Source of the DNA: Phocaeicola sp.
GTDB taxonomy: Bacteria > Bacteroidota > Bacteroidia > Bacteroidales > Bacteroidaceae
Direction: 5' to 3'
Length of the DNA stretch: 39,130 nucleotides
Assembly: GCA_020026225.1 (NCBI GenBank)
Contig: JAHHQU010000020.1
Coordinates: forward strand, 1-39,130
Each line of letters opens with the position of its first letter. Within the stretch, counting starts at the first letter, position 1. The position numbers and the translations under genes were made by a program. Shown piece after piece: positions 16,479 to 24,424 of this stretch. Below the pieces are notes generated by a model that saw only the letters and a program-made list of their open reading frames with translations, was not told the DNA's origin and searched no databases.

Positions 16479-17558
16479 ATGGCAAAAGAAGTAGTTTTAA
16501 TGAAAGGGAATGAAGCCATCGCACATGCGGCCATCCGCATCGGTGCAGACGGCTACTTTGGATACCCTATCACTCCCCAGTCGGAAGTACTGGAAACTCT
16601 TGCTGAACAGAAGCCCTGGGAAACAACAGGTATGGTGGTGCTTCAAGCTGAAAGTGAAGTAGCAGCAATCAATATGGTCTATGGAGGTGCAGGTGCAGGC
16701 AAAATGGTCATGACCTCTTCTTCAAGCCCTGGCGTAAGTCTGAAACAAGAAGGAATATCTTATATCGCAGGAGCTGAGCTCCCTTGTCTTATTATAAATG
16801 TCATGCGTGGCGGACCGGGATTGGGAACCATCCAGCCAAGTCAAGCTGACTATTTCCAAACCACCAAAGGAGGAGGACACGGTGACTACCGACTCATCGC
16901 CCTCGCTCCAGCCTCCGTACAGGAAATGGCCGATTTTGTAGATTTGGGATTCAAGCTGGCTTTCAAGTATCGTAATCCGGCGATTATCTTAGCCGATGGT
17001 GTCATCGGTCAGATGATGGAAAAAGTCGTTCTTCCAGAACCTCGCAGACGTCGTACCGATGAAGAAATTATCGAACAATGCCCTTGGGCTACGACGGGTT
17101 GTAAAGGTCGCAAGCCTAACATCATCACTTCTTTGGAACTCGATCCTGCAGTCATGGAACAGCGCAACCTCCACCTGCAGCAGAAATACGCTGAAATCGA
17201 AGCCAATGAAGCCCGACACGAAGAATTGGACTGCGAAGACGCAGAATACCTGATTGTTGCCTTCGGTTCTTGTGCCCGTATTGCCCAAAAGGCGATGGAA
17301 CACGCACGTGAAGAAGGAATCAAAGTCGGATTGTTCCGTCCCATCACCTTGTGGCCGTTCCCAAGCAAAGCCTTGAAAGAAAAAGCCCAGCAAGTAAAAG
17401 GAATTCTCGTAGTGGAATTGAACAGCGGCCAAATGATTGAAGACGTAAGATTAGCGGTAGAGTGCAAGATTCCAACCGAACACTTCGGTCGTTTGGGCGG
17501 TATCGTTCCTGACCCTGATGAAGTGATTGAAGCTCTGAAAGAAAAATTTATAAAATAA
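16479..17558 (+). CDS. 2-oxoacid:ferredoxin oxidoreductase, alpha subunit (VorB/KorA)
   Basis: 359 aa. GYFGYPITPQSEVLETLA (about 27-44) is the alpha-subunit substrate/thiamine-domain signature. SSSSPGVSLKQEGISYIAGAE and MRGGPGLGTIQPSQADYFQ follow, and a C-terminal transketolase-C-like domain contains VGLFRPITLWPFPSKAL. It oxidatively decarboxylates a 2-oxoacid to its acyl-CoA with reduction of ferredoxin. The best guess is branched-chain 2-oxoacids (VorB) or 2-oxoglutarate (KorA); sequence reading cannot settle which. It forms an operon with the flanking delta, beta and gamma genes. Confidence 0.92.
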   Translation: MAKEVVLMKGNEAIAHAAIRIGADGYFGYPITPQSEVLETLAEQKPWETTGMVVLQAESEVAAINMVYGGAGAGKMVMTSSSSPGVSLKQEGISYIAGAELPCLIINVMRGGPGLGTIQPSQADYFQTTKGGGHGDYRLIALAPASVQEMADFVDLGFKLAFKYRNPAIILADGVIGQMMEKVVLPEPRRRRTDEEIIEQCPWATTGCKGRKPNIITSLELDPAVMEQRNLHLQQKYAEIEANEARHEELDCEDAEYLIVAFGSCARIAQKAMEHAREEGIKVGLFRPITLWPFPSKALKEKAQQVKGILVVELNSGQMIEDVRLAVECKIPTEHFGRLGGIVPDPDEVIEALKEKFIK

Positions 17559-17567
17559 CGCAGCCCT

Positions 17568-17741
17568 ATGAACAACATAGATCGAATCAGAGCCGTACTT
17601 AATATTCTCTTTCTGATAGGGACAGTAGTATCCGTTATCTTATACATAACTTCAGGAGACGACAAAACCTTATTTTTTTATGTATGCAGTGCTTCATTGT
17701 TTATAAAGATAATGGAGTTCGTTTTGCGTTTCTTACTTTAA
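17568..17741 (+). CDS. 57-aa two-helix membrane protein inside the OFOR operon
   Basis: A complete short frame fills the gap between alpha and beta: ATG 17568, TAA 17739-17741. It begins MNNIDRIRAVLNILFLIGTV, then has a polar turn SGDDK (29-33), a second hydrophobic stretch LFFYVCSASLFIKIMEFVL and ends at Leu57. Two membrane helices (about 9-27 and 34-55) with a short loop are predicted. It starts 9 bp after the alpha stop and ends 6 bp before the strong SD of the beta gene, so it is very likely transcribed. I do not recognise the family. A membrane link for the oxidoreductase is one possibility. Confidence 0.65.
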   Translation: MNNIDRIRAVLNILFLIGTVVSVILYITSGDDKTLFFYVCSASLFIKIMEFVLRFLL

Positions 17742-17747
17742 ATTTAC

Positions 17748-17753
17748 AGGAGG
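17748..17753 (+). promoter_or_regulatory. Strong Shine-Dalgarno before the beta subunit
   Basis: AGGAGG lies 6 nt before ATG 17760. Such a full match is unusual for Bacteroidetes genes and fixes the beta start. Confidence 0.75.
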
Positions 17754-17759
17754 ATTATT

Positions 17760-18527
17760 ATGAATAAAGAAGATATTATCAAGCCCGAGAATCTGGTTTA
17801 CCAGAAACCAAGGCTATTGAATGATAACCCTATGCACTATTGTCCGGGATGCAGTCATGGGGTAGTGCATAAGCTCATTGCAGAAGTCATCGATGAAATG
17901 GGCATGAGCGAAAAGACGGTCGGTGTAAGTCCAGTAGGATGTGCCGTTTTCATGTATAACTATTTGGACATTGATTGTCAAGAAGCAGCTCATGGTAGAG
18001 CTCCGGCATTGGCCACAGCCATCAAGCGTTTATGGCCCGACCGTCTTGTCTTCACTTACCAAGGAGACGGTGACCTGGCTTGCATCGGTACTGCAGAAAC
18101 AATCCATGCATTAAACCGCGGAGAAAACATTACTATCATCTTCATCAACAATGCCATTTACGGCATGACAGGCGGACAAATGGCTCCTACCACCCTTTTG
18201 GGTATGAAGACAGCTACTTGTCCTTACGGTCGTGATCCGGAAATCCACGGATACCCGTTAAAAATGACCGAGATTGCGGCTACACTGCAAGGTACTTGTT
18301 ATGTAACACGCCAGTCTGTACATTCCGTTGCAGCTATTCGCAAAGCAAAGAAAGCTATCCGTAAAGCATTTGAAAATTCCATGCAAGGAAAAGGTTCCAA
18401 CCTGGTTGAAATCGTATCCACCTGCAACTCTGGATGGAAGATGTCTCCTGCAGACGCCAACAAATGGATGGAAGAACACATGTTCCCTTTCTATCCGATC
18501 GGCGACCTGAAGGATACCACTATTTAA
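17760..18527 (+). CDS. 2-oxoacid:ferredoxin oxidoreductase, beta subunit (thiamine-diphosphate binding)
   Basis: 255 aa. HYCPGCSHG (27-34) provides Cys28 and Cys31; with Cys61 (VGCAVF) and Cys222 (STCNSGW) these are the four likely [4Fe-4S] ligands. QGDGDLACIG (101-110) and INNAIYGMTGGQ (129-140) make the GDGD...NN thiamine-diphosphate/Mg motif, and AHGRAPALATAIK is typical of this subunit. It carries the catalytic cofactor of the oxidoreductase. The gamma gene follows after 29 bp. Confidence 0.95.
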   Translation: MNKEDIIKPENLVYQKPRLLNDNPMHYCPGCSHGVVHKLIAEVIDEMGMSEKTVGVSPVGCAVFMYNYLDIDCQEAAHGRAPALATAIKRLWPDRLVFTYQGDGDLACIGTAETIHALNRGENITIIFINNAIYGMTGGQMAPTTLLGMKTATCPYGRDPEIHGYPLKMTEIAATLQGTCYVTRQSVHSVAAIRKAKKAIRKAFENSMQGKGSNLVEIVSTCNSGWKMSPADANKWMEEHMFPFYPIGDLKDTTI

Positions 18528-18556
18528 TTGTTCCAATCACATAATCTACAACAAGT

Positions 18557-19099
18557 ATGAAACATGAAATTATCATAGCCGGTTTCGGCGGACAAGGGGT
18601 TCTCTCAATGGGAAAAATCTTGGCATACTCAGGATTGATGGAGAACAAAGAAGTTACCTGGATGCCTGCCTACGGTCCTGAACAACGTGGCGGTACAGCC
18701 AACGTGACAGTCATCGTGAGTGACGAACGCATTTCATCACCCATCTTAAGCAAGTACGATTGTGCCATCATCTTGAACCAACCTTCTTTGGCCAAATTTG
18801 AAAACAAAGTAAAGCCGGGAGGCATCTTGATTTACGATGGATACGGCATCATCAACCCGCCTACCCGTAAGGACATCAAGGTATATCGAATCAATGCGAT
18901 GGATGAAGCGAATGAACGCCAGATGTCAAAAACATTCAACATGATTGTATTGGGAGGACTTCTGAAAATACGTCCGGTAGTTACCATCGACAGCGTGGTC
19001 AAGGCCTTGTATAAGACGTTGCCTGAACGCCACCACAAACTGATTCCTATGAACGAGGAAGCAATTCGTATCGGAATGGATATCATTCAAGAAGTGTAA
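18557..19099 (+). CDS. 2-oxoacid:ferredoxin oxidoreductase, gamma subunit
   Basis: 180 aa. IIAGFGGQGVLSMGKILAYS (5-24) and MPAYGPEQRGGTANVTVIVS are the standard gamma-subunit signatures. This subunit supports the quaternary structure and part of the CoA-binding region. It is the last gene of the operon. The order delta-alpha-(small membrane protein)-beta-gamma accounts for a complete four-subunit enzyme. Confidence 0.94.
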   Translation: MKHEIIIAGFGGQGVLSMGKILAYSGLMENKEVTWMPAYGPEQRGGTANVTVIVSDERISSPILSKYDCAIILNQPSLAKFENKVKPGGILIYDGYGIINPPTRKDIKVYRINAMDEANERQMSKTFNMIVLGGLLKIRPVVTIDSVVKALYKTLPERHHKLIPMNEEAIRIGMDIIQEV

Positions 19100-19123
19100 A
19101 GAAGCAAGTTCTCATTTAGTTAT

Positions 19124-19164
19124 AAAAAGGAGGTGGATTCTTAAAATGAATTACCCTCCTTTTT
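19124..19164 (+). terminator. Terminator of the OFOR operon
   Basis: AAAAAGGAGG (19124-19133) pairs with CCTCCTTTTT (19155-19164). The loop contains an inner ATTC/GAAT pairing. CGTTTTATTTT follows. The next promoter starts 13 bp later. Confidence 0.8.
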
Positions 19165-19176
19165 CGTTTTATTTTG

Positions 19177-19184
19177 TATCTTTG
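19177..19184 (+). promoter_or_regulatory. -7 box (TATCTTTG) of the putative porin gene
   Basis: TATCTTTG ends only 4 bp before ATG 19189, so transcription should begin at or next to the start codon. The -33 position overlaps the preceding terminator and shows no TTTG. Confidence 0.6.
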
Positions 19185-19188
19185 CCGC

Positions 19189-21297
19189 ATGATGAAAAAG
19201 ATACTCCTCGCTATATTTATTATAATGTGCAGCGGCAACGTATTTGCTCAAAACAGACTGCAAAACACCAACCGTTTCCAAAGAGGAATCGGCCTTTCTG
19301 CTTCGGGAGCCGATGCGAACAAATACGACCGTAACGGTAACCCAATTGATACGACAGCAGTAATCGATGCAAACACCATTCCTATCGGCTTGTCCTCATG
19401 GAAAGTGGATGCACTTTTAGGAAACAGAAGAAACGTACCGGTTGACACCTTGCAAGTAGGCTTCCAAAACACGAACTATACAGGAGGACCTACCGGACAT
19501 TATACTTATTTGGGAAACTTAGGGTCTCCCCGTATTGCTCATGTCTTCTTTGAAAGAAAGGACCCCAGCCAGATTTTCTTTACCGACCCTTATGATTTTA
19601 CAGTAAAGAAAGCTGAAGATATTGTTTACACCAATACGAAATCTCCATTTACCAATCTGACTTACTACAAGCAAGGAGACGGACGTTACGGTGAAGAACG
19701 ATTCAAATCGTATTTTGCTGTAAATGTCAACAAACGATTGGGATTCGGTTTCGACATCGATTATACCTACGGACGAGGCAAATACATGCATCAATCTACA
19801 GCCCTTTTCAACGGTAATCTGTTCGCCTACTATTTAGGCGACAAATACGACATGCATTTCAGCTTCATCAATGAAAACTTGAAAGTTGCCGAAAACGGTG
19901 GTATTACTGACGACCGCTATGTTACGCATCCATTAGAAATGGCCGATGGGAAAAAGACATACAAGAGTGATGAAATTCCTGTCAATTTCAATGCGGTCTG
20001 GAACAAGAACACAGGATACCATGCTTTCTTGTCTCACCGCTACAATCTTGGTTTCTATGATGATGTACAGGAAGAAAAAGATTCAGTGGCAACAGAAGTA
20101 TTCGTTCCTGTAACAAGCTTCATCCACACGCTGAACATAGATGCCAACCGACGCAAATACATTTCATACGACCATGAGTTGAACCAAAAATATTTCGCTA
20201 ACAATTATTTGGGTTCCGACTCCACCGACGTGACGAAATTCTTATCTGTCAAAAACACGTTGGGAATATCTCTTCGTGAAGGATTTAACAAATGGGCGAA
20301 AGCGGGACTTACGGCTTTCGTTTCTTTCGAGCACAGAAGGTTCAACCTGACCGACTCTATCATGAACGGAAATCACCGCTTACTGAGAGACCATAAAGAA
20401 AATGTACTTTCCGTAGGAGGACAATTGCTCAAGGAGCAGGGAAAGATGTTTCACTACAACGTAACAGGTGAAGCTGTCGTTTTAGGAGAAGACTTGGGAC
20501 AATTCACCATAGAAGGAAAAGGTGACTTCAATTTCCGTCTCTTTAATGATACGGTTCGTTTGGAAGCCAACGCCTCCATCAAGAACTTGAATCCGATTTT
20601 CTACTACAGACATTTCCATTCCAAGCATTATTGGTGGGACAATGACTTGTCTAAAATCAACCAGACTCGCATTGAAGGCAAGCTGAGCATCGATCGCTGG
20701 CGTACGATGCTGAAGGCAGGTGTAGAAAACATCAAGAACTATACTTATCTTGATAATACTTCCATTGCCATACCCGGAGAAAAAGCGGATGACCCTGTTA
20801 CTTACAAGAACGATTTGAAAGTAAAACAACACTCAGGAAACATTCAAATCTTCAGTGCCACTCTTCGTCAGGACTTCAAGTTGGGCATCTTCCACTTGGA
20901 CAATGAAGTGACCTACCAGAAGAGCAGCAACGACAAGGTGCTTCCTTTGCCTGAATTGGTTCTGTACCACAACTTGTACCTCAGAGCGAATTTGGCCAAA
21001 AAGGTGCTGTGCGTCGATTTAGGTGCCGACATACACTATTTCACCAGATATTATGCTCCGGATTATGCTCCTGCTATCGGACAATACTATCTGCAGAATG
21101 CTGAGACTCGTTTCAAATTAGGAGGCTACCCGATGGTCAACGCCTACATTAATCTTCATTTGAAACGTACACGTATTTTTGTACAGATGTTTAATTTGGT
21201 GCAGAAGACAGGTAATAACAGCTACTTCTACTCACCACATTATCCGCTGAACCCACGTATTCTGAAGATTGGTATTTCATGGAATTTCTTTGACTAA
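19189..21297 (+). CDS. Putative porin (Porin_10-like outer-membrane barrel)
   Basis: 702 aa from ATG 19189; ATG 19192 is equally possible. A TTG at 19174 in the same frame overlaps the promoter box and is rejected. Signal peptide MMKKILLAIFIIMCSGNVFAQ. The body is dense in alternating aromatic/polar strands (RLGFGFDIDYTYGRG, YHAFLSHRYNLGFYDD, FRLFNDTVRLEANASIKN) and ends LKIGISWNFFD. This matches the Bacteroidetes putative-porin family. It probably sits in the outer membrane; its substrate is unknown. The next gene starts 1 bp after its stop. Confidence 0.8.
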   Translation: MMKKILLAIFIIMCSGNVFAQNRLQNTNRFQRGIGLSASGADANKYDRNGNPIDTTAVIDANTIPIGLSSWKVDALLGNRRNVPVDTLQVGFQNTNYTGGPTGHYTYLGNLGSPRIAHVFFERKDPSQIFFTDPYDFTVKKAEDIVYTNTKSPFTNLTYYKQGDGRYGEERFKSYFAVNVNKRLGFGFDIDYTYGRGKYMHQSTALFNGNLFAYYLGDKYDMHFSFINENLKVAENGGITDDRYVTHPLEMADGKKTYKSDEIPVNFNAVWNKNTGYHAFLSHRYNLGFYDDVQEEKDSVATEVFVPVTSFIHTLNIDANRRKYISYDHELNQKYFANNYLGSDSTDVTKFLSVKNTLGISLREGFNKWAKAGLTAFVSFEHRRFNLTDSIMNGNHRLLRDHKENVLSVGGQLLKEQGKMFHYNVTGEAVVLGEDLGQFTIEGKGDFNFRLFNDTVRLEANASIKNLNPIFYYRHFHSKHYWWDNDLSKINQTRIEGKLSIDRWRTMLKAGVENIKNYTYLDNTSIAIPGEKADDPVTYKNDLKVKQHSGNIQIFSATLRQDFKLGIFHLDNEVTYQKSSNDKVLPLPELVLYHNLYLRANLAKKVLCVDLGADIHYFTRYYAPDYAPAIGQYYLQNAETRFKLGGYPMVNAYINLHLKRTRIFVQMFNLVQKTGNNSYFYSPHYPLNPRILKIGISWNFFD

Positions 21298-21298
21298 G

Positions 21299-22123
21299 AT
21301 GAAGAAAAGAATTGTCAAAAACATAACGATTGCCCTGCTGGTCGTATTGGCTATCATTCTGACCTTTTCAGAAAAAGAAGAGCGGGAACAGCATACACCA
21401 AGAGACTATGACGAAATTGTAGCATCAGGAGAATTGCGGGCCGTTACTGCCTATAATGCTGTGAGCCTGCATATTACTGAGGACACCCTCGGCGGATTCG
21501 ATTACGAACTGATTCAAGCCTTCGCCAAAGCCAAAGGACTAAAGGCTAAAATCACTCCCGAAACAAGTTTCAACCTACGTCTTGCTGGGATACAATCGGG
21601 AAAATATGATATCATGGCTGCCCCTACGGCTGTCACATCCGTTTTAAAGGACACGCTGAACTTTACCCACACGCTGCTGCTGGGAAAACAGGTATTGGTT
21701 CAAAGGAAAAAGGAGGGAAAGGACGACAGCCTTTTCATCAAAAATCAGCTGGACTTGGCCCATAAGACCATTCACATCACAAAAGATTCGCCAGCACTCC
21801 TGCGCATCCATAACCTGATGGCAGAAATAGCCGATACCATCTACGTAGAGGAGGTGGACCGATACGGCTCAGAGCAACTGCTTGCCATGGTAGCAGCCGG
21901 CGACATAGAATATGCTGTATGCGACGAAAACATTGCAAGAGCCAACATGAAGGCATATCCCAATCTGGATATAAAGACCAACATCGGCTTTACGCAGTTT
22001 TACTCGTGGGGCGTGAACAAGCAGTCAACAGCTTTGTTGGATACACTCAATACGTGGTTAGATACTTACTTGCAGACCAAAGCCTACAAGAATTTATATA
22101 AAAAATACTTTCATAAAAGATAG
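21299..22123 (+). CDS. Membrane-anchored SBP_bac_3 (MltF-N-like) protein
   Basis: 274 aa from ATG 21299; an upstream in-frame ATG at 21269 lies inside the porin gene. An N-terminal helix (residues 8-23, no lipobox Cys) anchors a periplasmic-binding-protein type 2 domain: LRAVTAYNAVSLHI, GGFDYELIQAFAKAKGL, LRLAGIQSGKYDIMAAPTAVT, and a C-terminal WLDTYLQTKAYKNLYKKYF. It resembles the regulatory N-domain of the lytic transglycosylase MltF, but the lysozyme-like domain is missing. No ABC permease or ATPase gene is near, so classical transport is unlikely; ligand sensing at the membrane is an inference. Confidence 0.8.
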   Translation: MKKRIVKNITIALLVVLAIILTFSEKEEREQHTPRDYDEIVASGELRAVTAYNAVSLHITEDTLGGFDYELIQAFAKAKGLKAKITPETSFNLRLAGIQSGKYDIMAAPTAVTSVLKDTLNFTHTLLLGKQVLVQRKKEGKDDSLFIKNQLDLAHKTIHITKDSPALLRIHNLMAEIADTIYVEEVDRYGSEQLLAMVAAGDIEYAVCDENIARANMKAYPNLDIKTNIGFTQFYSWGVNKQSTALLDTLNTWLDTYLQTKAYKNLYKKYFHKR

Positions 22124-22132
22124 GAGCAAAGC

Positions 22133-23119
22133 ATGAAATTAGATAAAGTAAGATGGGGATTCATCGGATGCGGTGAAGTAACCGAAAAGAAGAGCGGTCC
22201 TGCCTTCAACATGGTAGAAGGCTCGAAGGTCGTGGCTGTAATGAGCCGCGATGAAGAAAAAGTCAAATCTTACGCTCGCAGACACAATATTTCACGTTGG
22301 TATACCGATGCACAAGAACTGATTGGTGATGAGGAAGTCAATGCCATCTACATTGCTACCCCTCCCTCTTCTCACGCAACATTCGCCATCATGGCCATGA
22401 AGGCAGGAAAGCCTGTCTATATCGAAAAGCCGATGGCTGCAAGCTATGAAGACTGTGCACGAATCAATCGTATTTCCAAGGAGACAGGAATCCCATGCTT
22501 TGTAGCTTATTACCGCAGGTATCTTCCTTATTTCCAAAAAGTAAAGCAATTGGTCGATGAAGGAGAAATCGGAAATATCATCAATGTTCAGATACGTTTC
22601 GCTCAACCTCCACGAGCTCTCGACTATAACTCCAAGAATCTTCCTTGGCGTGTACAACCCGACATCGCAGGTGGAGGTTACTTCTACGATTTGGCTCCAC
22701 ATCAACTGGATTTGCTCCAAGAGATGTTTGGCTGCATTCTTGAAGCAGAAGGTTATAAAAGCAATCGTGGACACCTTTATAAGGCAGAAGACACCATCAG
22801 TGCCTGCTTCAAGTTTGATTCAGGACTTCCAGGTTCTGGTTCGTGGTGCTTCGTAGCTCACGAGTCTGCCAAAGAGGACCGTATCGAAATCATTGGCGAT
22901 AAAGGCATGATTTGTTTTTCCGTGTTCACTTATGAACCGATCGGCTTGCATACCGAAGAGGGCCGAATAGAAATTCTGCCACCCAACCCGCCTCATGTAC
23001 AGCTTCCACTGATTAAAGCGGTGGTTGAACACCTGCAAGGAAAAGCCATCTGTACCTGTGACGGAATCAGTGCTACCCCGACCAATTGGGCGATGGACCG
23101 AATATTAAATAAGTTATAA
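22133..23119 (+). CDS. Gfo/Idh/MocA-family oxidoreductase
   Basis: 328 aa. Rossmann start WGFIGCGEVTEKKSGPAF (9-26) is followed by YIATPPSSHATFAIMAM, the conserved EKPMA (catalytic Lys), YYRRYLPYFQKVKQL and GGGYFYDLAPHQLDLL. The HxxD-like HQLD supplies the usual active-site His. These NAD(P)-dependent enzymes oxidise or reduce sugars, inositols or bile pigments. The substrate here is not predictable. There is no Tat signal, so it is cytosolic. It starts 9 bp after the SBP gene. Confidence 0.92.
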   Translation: MKLDKVRWGFIGCGEVTEKKSGPAFNMVEGSKVVAVMSRDEEKVKSYARRHNISRWYTDAQELIGDEEVNAIYIATPPSSHATFAIMAMKAGKPVYIEKPMAASYEDCARINRISKETGIPCFVAYYRRYLPYFQKVKQLVDEGEIGNIINVQIRFAQPPRALDYNSKNLPWRVQPDIAGGGYFYDLAPHQLDLLQEMFGCILEAEGYKSNRGHLYKAEDTISACFKFDSGLPGSGSWCFVAHESAKEDRIEIIGDKGMICFSVFTYEPIGLHTEEGRIEILPPNPPHVQLPLIKAVVEHLQGKAICTCDGISATPTNWAMDRILNKL

Positions 23120-23134
23120 TCATTAATCCGTAAT

Positions 23135-24286
23135 ATGCTCACCAGACCGTTGTTATATATCCTTTTTTTATTTTTCTGTCAAAGCATAGTGGCCCAAACA
23201 GAAAAGAAGGATAGTCTGCGTCTCATAGAGCAACCCATCCCAAAAGAAAAGACCCAATTTGCAGAACTTGCAGATGATATCAAGAAGGTTTTTCATTTAT
23301 CCTCAAAAGGACTGCACAAAGTCGGCCATCAGTTGAACGATGTAGACACGACATTCATCTCGCCAAACAAGTACAACTTTGCCTTTATGCTGGAGCAAAG
23401 TACTTGGTTTGAACACTATCGGTTAGGTGGAAACAACCAAGACGGAAACCAGAGTATCAGTTTCGCACCGAATGCGAATGCCAAGATAGGCATCTACTTC
23501 GGATGGAGATGGATTTTTCTTGGAGTTTCTTTTGATATAAAAGATCTCTTGGGAAAAGCTAAAAGCGAACACCAGAAAAATCGCAAAGAAATCGTATTTA
23601 ACTTATATAGTTCAAAGTTTGGAGTTGACTTATACTCCAGAAAGACAGGAAGTGATTTCAAAATCACTTCCTATTCCAACTTCAATTTGGATAAAGACTA
23701 TACCGACACAAAATTTGAAGGATTTGAAAGTAAGATCAAGGGCATCAATGCGTATTGGATTTTCAATCACCGACGCTTCTCCTACCCTGCTGCATTCAGC
23801 CAATCAACCAACCAACGGAGAAGTTGCGGTTCATTGATGGCTGGATTTTCTTATTCACAGCATCGCATCTCATTCAATCATACGTTACTTCCCCAAGCTA
23901 TGCAAAACCAGCTCCGCCCTTCCCTGCAATTTCACAAGCTGAAATATACCGACTACAACATCAGCATCGGCTATGGTTATAACTGGGTCTTTGCCAAGAA
24001 CTGCCTGCTGAACATTTCCCTTCTCCCTGCCATCGGATTCAAAAAGGCACGTATCAACGACCAAAGTGAAGAGAATAAGGACTGGAAGAAATGGATTAAA
24101 GATATGAACGTAGATTTAATCACACGTGCCGGCATTACATGGAACAACAGCAAATATTATATAGGAGCTTCATTGGTGCTGCATACTTACGACTATCGGA
24201 AGCAGAACTTCTCAATGACCAATTCATTCGGCAGTCTACGTATCTATATGGGATTGAATTTCCTGAAGAAAAAAGAATATCGCTAA
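23135..24286 (+). CDS. DUF4421-family outer-membrane protein
   Basis: 383 aa. Signal peptide MLTRPLLYILFLFFCQSIVAQ. NKYNFAFMLEQSTWFEHYRL and IGIYFGWRWIFLGVSFDIKDL fit DUF4421, a Bacteroidetes family of predicted beta-barrels. The remaining sequence alternates aromatic and polar residues and ends in a strand (LRIYMGLNFL). The function is unknown. It lies 15 bp after the oxidoreductase and closes the run of genes starting at the porin. Confidence 0.8.
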   Translation: MLTRPLLYILFLFFCQSIVAQTEKKDSLRLIEQPIPKEKTQFAELADDIKKVFHLSSKGLHKVGHQLNDVDTTFISPNKYNFAFMLEQSTWFEHYRLGGNNQDGNQSISFAPNANAKIGIYFGWRWIFLGVSFDIKDLLGKAKSEHQKNRKEIVFNLYSSKFGVDLYSRKTGSDFKITSYSNFNLDKDYTDTKFEGFESKIKGINAYWIFNHRRFSYPAAFSQSTNQRRSCGSLMAGFSYSQHRISFNHTLLPQAMQNQLRPSLQFHKLKYTDYNISIGYGYNWVFAKNCLLNISLLPAIGFKKARINDQSEENKDWKKWIKDMNVDLITRAGITWNNSKYYIGASLVLHTYDYRKQNFSMTNSFGSLRIYMGLNFLKKKEYR

Positions 24287-24353
24287 GCTAACAGGCCATT
24301 GCACTTTTCTGTATGACTTGACTGTCAATACACAAGCCAAGAGCATAAAAAAA

Positions 24354-24378
24354 TGCCCAAGACAATCTGCCTCGGGCA
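24354..24378 (-). terminator. Terminator of the OmpP1-like gene
   Basis: On the minus strand TGCCCGAG pairs with CTTGGGCA (24378-24371 with 24361-24354; one mismatch) and is followed by TTTTTTT. Confidence 0.75.
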
Positions 24379-24424
24379 CCAACTAAAAAAATTAGTATGT
24401 AATCACAATGAACAATTAATCTGA

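Noticed and set aside
17009..17665. 218-codon minus-strand frame over the OFOR alpha gene
   Set aside because: Antisense shadow of a clearly identified gene; its composition follows the opposite strand.
21269..21298. ATG 21269 as the start of the SBP_bac_3 protein
   Set aside because: It lies inside the end of the porin gene; ATG 21299 gives a normal positively charged membrane-anchor start.
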